DNA of 8,670 nucleotides. It comes from Planctomycetota bacterium. GTDB taxonomy: Bacteria > Planctomycetota > UBA11346. The stretch is from NCBI GenBank assembly GCA_024641365.1, contig JAHEDF010000143.1:1-8670 (forward strand). The letters run 5' to 3'. Below the pieces are notes generated by a model. The model was not told the origin of the DNA. It did no database searches and was given only the letters and a program-made list of their open reading frames with translations. This document shows, in pieces, positions 6,017-8,670 of the stretch (its first letter is position 1; each line of letters opens with the position of its first letter). The translations under genes and the position numbers were made by a program.

Positions 6017-6412
6017 ATGAAATTGAAAGTTACTATTATATTAATCGGTATAATAGTAACTCTTCTCATTGGGTTTGGCATTTATTTCTACAAGATGCCC
6101 TACCCACTAGAAAAGTTTTATCATGCTTCCGTACATGGACCTACTATTAGCGGTGGGTTGACCACTGCTGATTATAATAAAATGTGGAGACTCACTAATG
6201 ATAAGCGATCATTTTATGAATTGCCACTTGAAGCAAAAAAAGAAGAAGATGGCAGCATCATTTTAAAGACTTTACGCTACTCCAATGATAATAATGCGGG
6301 TGGTAATACGTATCTTTTTGAAAAAAAAGGTGATGAATGGGCACTGCTCCCCGATATAGGGGGATGGGGAAGAGCTCGTAGCGGTACAAGGCGCGCAAAA
6401 ACTTACTATTAA
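6017..6412 (+). CDS. Small membrane-anchored hypothetical protein
   Basis: I do not recognise this 131-residue protein. Residues 2-4 are basic, residues 5-24 are a strongly hydrophobic helix (VTIILIGIIVTLLIGFGIYF), and the rest is a soluble domain with several Gly, Asn and aromatic residues, so a single N-terminal anchor with the domain in the periplasm is likely. No lipobox is present and a clear signal peptidase I site is lacking. The ATG lies one base after the valS stop with GGTGA at 6004-6008 upstream, which suggests translation coupled to valS. An in-frame GTG at 5993 would add eight residues overlapping valS but has no better ribosome site. Codons are more A/T-rich than in valS, which could mean recent acquisition. 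A perfect 13-bp inverted repeat lies across codons 4-15. The C-terminus is basic and ends in KTYY. Confidence 0.7.
   Translation: MKLKVTIILIGIIVTLLIGFGIYFYKMPYPLEKFYHASVHGPTISGGLTTADYNKMWRLTNDKRSFYELPLEAKKEEDGSIILKTLRYSNDNNAGGNTYLFEKKGDEWALLPDIGGWGRARSGTRRAKTYY
6028..6061 (+). repeat. 13-bp perfect inverted repeat in the start of the 6017 gene
   Basis: AGTTACTATTATA at 6028-6040 is exactly complementary to 6049-6061, with an 8-base loop TTAATCGG. It covers codons 4-15 of the small membrane protein and begins 12 bases after the valS stop. In RNA it would be an AT-rich hairpin in the translation initiation region. Confidence 0.85.
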
Positions 6413-6600
6413 TTGTTATCAATCAGCTACATTGATCATAAAAAACGTCGTTTTTACGTCTCTCTACGCGTTTTGTTGATAGTAAGGTTGCATGAATTCT
6501 TAGAAAGATTTTCGCTTAGCTGTCGTATTATCATCAACAATATCCACCCGGTATCTACCGGATGCTGACGGTGATCTGGAATCACGTCAGCAACTGACGG
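6413..6600. other. Non-coding, dyad-rich intergenic region
   Basis: No gene is seen. Several dyads occur in order. AAAAAC/GTTTTT surrounds a 3-base loop near 6441-6455. TTGTTGAT at 6473-6480 is complementary to ATCAACAA at 6533-6540 and would close a 52-nt loop. CCGGTA/TACCGG lies at 6548-6561 with a 2-base centre. A strong hairpin has GCTGACG-G-TGAT at 6564-6575 and ATCACGTCAGC at 6581-6591 (11 pairs, one bulged G, loop CTGGA). Together they could be a structured leader for the gene at 6687 or a small RNA gene. I do not recognise a known riboswitch or small RNA. Confidence 0.45.
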
Positions 6601-6626
6601 ATAGCAAAACCCCAACAACTTACATT

Positions 6627-6650
6627 TTTACATAAGTACACTTATGTAAA
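6627..6650. promoter_or_regulatory. 24-bp palindrome upstream of the PepSY-like gene
   Basis: TTTACATAAGT at 6627-6637 is exactly complementary to 6640-6650 with only two bases (AC) between. The centre is 48 bases before the ATG at 6687. Such tight symmetry fits an operator for a dimeric regulator. A T5 run follows at 6651-6655, so an alternative is a weak, A/T-rich terminator. Confidence 0.55.
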
Positions 6651-6686
6651 TTTTTCGAACCAATCGTCACCCGAAAGGAGACGTTT

Positions 6687-6986
6687 ATGCGTATCATTCC
6701 CTACATCCTAACCTTCACCATGGGAATCACTTTGATTCCAGCGGCTTGGTGCGGCGAGACTGTCACCTTAGAACAGGTACCCACTCCGGTTAAAATGAAG
6801 ATAAATTCAGAATTAAAAGGTGGTTCTGTTACCAGGATAGAAAAATCTAGCAATAAAGGCGGACATGCGCTCTTTATTGCTAAAATCAAAGTAGATAATC
6901 AAGAAAAAACACTCACGCTCAATGCTGATGGCACTGAGGTGCATCCAGATGATGATAAAAAGCACAAGAATAAAAAGAAAAAGTAG
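6687..6986 (+). CDS. Exported PepSY-like small protein with Lys-rich tail
   Basis: The protein has 99 residues. Residues 1-22 form a Sec signal peptide (MRIIPYILTFTMGITLIPAA core) with cleavage likely around AAWC-GE; the cysteine at 22 is preceded by Trp, which does not fit a lipobox, so a soluble periplasmic protein is more likely. Residues about 27-86 follow the PepSY-like pattern: a helix beginning LEQVPTPVKMKINSEL, then GGSVTRIEKSS, a strand ALFIAKIKVDNQEKTLTLNADGTEV ending in the typical D-G turn. Such small proteins are periplasmic, and PepSY domains are proposed to bind or inhibit partners; a specific role is not known here. The tail HPDDDKKHKNKKKK is highly charged and unusual, possibly for binding anionic surfaces, nucleic acid or metal. 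The start is well supported: AAGGAG at 6675-6680, six bases before the ATG. It is followed by its own terminator and so is probably monocistronic. Confidence 0.82.
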   Translation: MRIIPYILTFTMGITLIPAAWCGETVTLEQVPTPVKMKINSELKGGSVTRIEKSSNKGGHALFIAKIKVDNQEKTLTLNADGTEVHPDDDKKHKNKKKK

Positions 6987-7011
6987 ACTAATAAATTTAA
7001 CGAAAGTAAAA

Positions 7012-7057
7012 TGCTTCTAACACATGACATTGCTGTGATGTGTTAGAAGTGTTTTTT
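7012..7057 (+). terminator. Intrinsic terminator of the PepSY-like gene
   Basis: CTTCTAACACAT at 7014-7025 pairs perfectly with 7038-7049; one mismatch and three more pairs lead to a TTGC loop. A T6 run follows at 7052-7057. It lies 26 bases after the stop codon at 6984-6986. Confidence 0.92.
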
Positions 7058-7343
7058 AAATATGCATCACAAGTTGTTAAATGCGTGTTTCATTAATAAG
7101 ATGCCTTTTATTGAGGTAATTTTGTTCATGCTGCAGTCATACAGTACCTAAGTACTAGCTGAACAATCAGATATAGACGCTAGAAATATGCTACCCGTTA
7201 TCAGCTAGTCCCCATTGTTTAACAATTGGGTTAGCGTTTTTCGTCTTATTAGCCACGTGCACATACGTTGGCCTAAGATTTTTTTTAGCAAACAAATATA
7301 TGCATTTATCACTAAATCTTCTTTATATCAGCTACCAATTACA
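7058..7343 (+). other. Non-coding region with several hairpins; possible small RNA
   Basis: No gene is seen in these 286 bases. Visible structure: AGTAC/GTACT near 7142-7155; ACTAGCTGA at 7154-7162 complementary to TCAGCTAGT at 7201-7209, closing a 38-nt loop; a hairpin CCCA-TTGT/ACAA-TGGG at 7211-7230 (one bulge), followed by GTTTTT at 7236-7241; and an imperfect hairpin 7252-7272 with a T8 run at 7279-7286. Two successive stem-plus-T-run units are terminator-like. A small RNA ending at about 7241 or 7286, or a leader with attenuation before the efflux gene, would both fit. No promoter could be assigned with confidence. Confidence 0.4.
7211..7241 (+). terminator. Candidate intrinsic terminator in the pre-efflux intergenic region
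   Basis: An imperfect stem, CCCATTGT with ACAATTGGG (one bulged T), is followed ten bases later by GTTTTT. It directly follows the 9-bp stem at 7154-7209. Moderate strength only, because of the gap between stem and T run. Confidence 0.4.
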
Positions 7344-8670
7344 ATGCGCACGATGCTAAGATCAGCATTACGTTTAGTTCTCTTTTGGCGAACACGATTG
7401 TTCGCTGCCGTATTCGTTTGCCTACTTATGAGCAGTTGCACCACCTATAGGCAACAACCGCTGTCTGCTGCACATATGGCAGAGCAATTTTTGGAACGTC
7501 GACTCGACAACCCTGATTTACTTACTTTTGTTCAGGCCAATTCAGCGTCAGAACAAGCCCAGCAGCAAATTCAAATATGGCATCTAAATCAACTGACTCT
7601 TGCAGCACTTTATTATCACCCTGATTTAACCGTTGCACGCAGTCAGTGCACCGTTGCACTTGCTGGTCAAATCACCGCTAAAGAAAGACTGAATCCAACA
7701 CTGGGATTTACACCTGGATTTAATAGCTCCTCTCCAAGTGACATCACTCCGTGGATTTTCGGACTTAATTTTGATATTCCGATAGAAACTGGTGGCAAAC
7801 GTGGTTATCGCATTGCTCAAGCACAAGCGCTTGCGCAAGCCGCAAATCTACAATTGGCTATTACTGCTTGGGCTGTGCGCAGTCGTCTACATTTCGCTTA
7901 TTTATCATTAGCCATAACCAAACAACAACAATTACTTGCGCAACAACTTATTGAAACAGTAGAGAAACAATTAGCAGATACCAAACAAAGTATCATACTT
8001 GGGAATAATGCACCTTATGAATTAACCCAACTACAAAGTACACATGCACAAGCCGTGCAAAGAAACATTATTGTACATGGTCAGTTAGAGGTCGCACTCG
8101 TGCAATTAGCAGATGCAATTGGCATTCCCAGCACGCAGCTATCGCTCGATCAATTGGATCTTTCCCTACCAGAGACGCCTTCGCTCACTTTATCAACCGT
8201 TCAAAAAAAGGCACTTATTGGTCGGCCTGATATGATTGCTGCCTTAATGACCTACCAAGCATCCGAAGCAACATTACAATTAGAAATAGCTCAACAGTAT
8301 CCAGATGTTCATTTAAGCCCAGGTTATAGTTATGATCAAGGTGAAAATAAGTGGGAACTTGGTTTATCCATAAGCTTACCAATTTTTAATAATAACGATG
8401 GCCCCATTGCGGAGGCTACGGCACGTCGCAATGAACAGGCGGCTCACGTGCTCAGCTTACAGGCTCGTATTGCCGGAGAATTAGCAACAGCATTTACTAC
8501 CTATCAAAATGCACAGCACATGTTCATCACAGCACAAGATTTTGCGACAGCTATAGCGAAACAACAAACAAATATTACTCAACAAATTGAACACGGTGTC
8601 TTACCTAAAACTGCACTGCATGAAGGCATCATTAATAATATTCAAGCACAACAACAGGTATTAGAAAGCC
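7344..8670 (+). CDS. CzcC/TolC-like outer-membrane efflux lipoprotein (partial, 3' end missing)
   Basis: The frame from ATG 7344 is open to the window edge, giving 442 residues without a stop. Residues 1-31 are a lipoprotein signal with hydrophobic core LFAAVFVCLLM and lipobox MSSC, lipidated cysteine at 32. The mature protein has the two repeated helical halves of the outer-membrane efflux (OEP) family. Near the end of the second half is RPDMIAALMTYQASEATLQLEIA followed by QYPDVHLSPGYSYDQG, then W-ELGLSISLPIFN and GPIAEATARR; this DQG...KW.LGLS..LP.FN...GPIAEA pattern is characteristic of CzcC-like channels of RND metal-efflux systems. It would form a trimeric outer-membrane channel for a periplasmic adaptor and an RND pump, expected just downstream. 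No good Shine-Dalgarno precedes either ATG (7344 or 7353), so the exact start is uncertain. Substrate (divalent metals or organic solutes) is inferred from family only. Confidence 0.88.
   Translation, partial: MRTMLRSALRLVLFWRTRLFAAVFVCLLMSSCTTYRQQPLSAAHMAEQFLERRLDNPDLLTFVQANSASEQAQQQIQIWHLNQLTLAALYYHPDLTVARSQCTVALAGQITAKERLNPTLGFTPGFNSSSPSDITPWIFGLNFDIPIETGGKRGYRIAQAQALAQAANLQLAITAWAVRSRLHFAYLSLAITKQQQLLAQQLIETVEKQLADTKQSIILGNNAPYELTQLQSTHAQAVQRNIIVHGQLEVALVQLADAIGIPSTQLSLDQLDLSLPETPSLTLSTVQKKALIGRPDMIAALMTYQASEATLQLEIAQQYPDVHLSPGYSYDQGENKWELGLSISLPIFNNNDGPIAEATARRNEQAAHVLSLQARIAGELATAFTTYQNAQHMFITAQDFATAIAKQQTNITQQIEHGVLPKTALHEGIINNIQAQQQVLES

Noticed and set aside
6541..6600. TPP riboswitch, suggested by a GTGATCTGG string near 6571
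   Set aside because: The required CTGAGA box and the rest of the TPP core are missing, and the string is part of a simple hairpin loop.
7626..7838. 70-codon minus-strand frame inside the efflux gene
   Set aside because: The plus strand is a continuous OEP-family coding sequence over the same bases.

Overview
The window looks like a chromosomal piece of a Gram-negative proteobacterium, most likely a gammaproteobacterium. The evidence is a type I ABC exporter tail, two Sec-dependent lipoproteins, a periplasmic PepSY-like protein and a TolC/CzcC-type outer-membrane factor, with AAGGAG-type ribosome binding sites in front of several genes. I cannot name a genus. ValRS carries a four-cysteine zinc-knuckle motif and an extra segment after the HIGH region that the E. 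coli enzyme lacks, so the lineage is probably not close to the enterics.

Layout: (1) 1-195 is the C-terminal end of an ABC exporter ATPase. (2) 196-670 is a non-coding stretch. It holds two arrays of the same GTCCGGAA-type octamer in opposite orientations, about 180 bp apart, and then a leader with two matched GGCGC/GCGCC hairpins. (3) 671-1003 encodes a small RRM RNA-binding protein with a glycine-rich tail, starting at GTG and ending before a strong intrinsic terminator. (4) 1115-2443 on the minus strand is a complete PLP-dependent class I/II aminotransferase, convergent with the RRM gene. (5) 2546-2956 is a small lipoprotein of unknown function, divergent from the aminotransferase. (6) 3172-6015 is full-length valS. 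(7) 6017-6412 is a small membrane-anchored hypothetical protein one base after the valS stop. (8) 6413-6686 is an AT-rich but highly structured intergenic region with several dyads. (9) 6687-6986 encodes an exported PepSY-like protein with a lysine-rich tail, followed by a terminator. (10) 6987-7343 is non-coding with several hairpins. (11) 7344 to the window end is a CzcC/TolC-like efflux lipoprotein that runs off the edge; a periplasmic adaptor and an RND pump would be expected downstream.

Most genes look like independent transcription units (housekeeping translation, amino-acid metabolism, RNA binding, envelope functions). The only tight coupling is valS with the 6017 gene. I see no clear new multi-gene system. 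The signals most worth checking are non-coding: the inverted octamer arrays, the repeated-hairpin leader of the RRM gene, and the dyad-rich intergenic regions on both sides of the PepSY-like gene.
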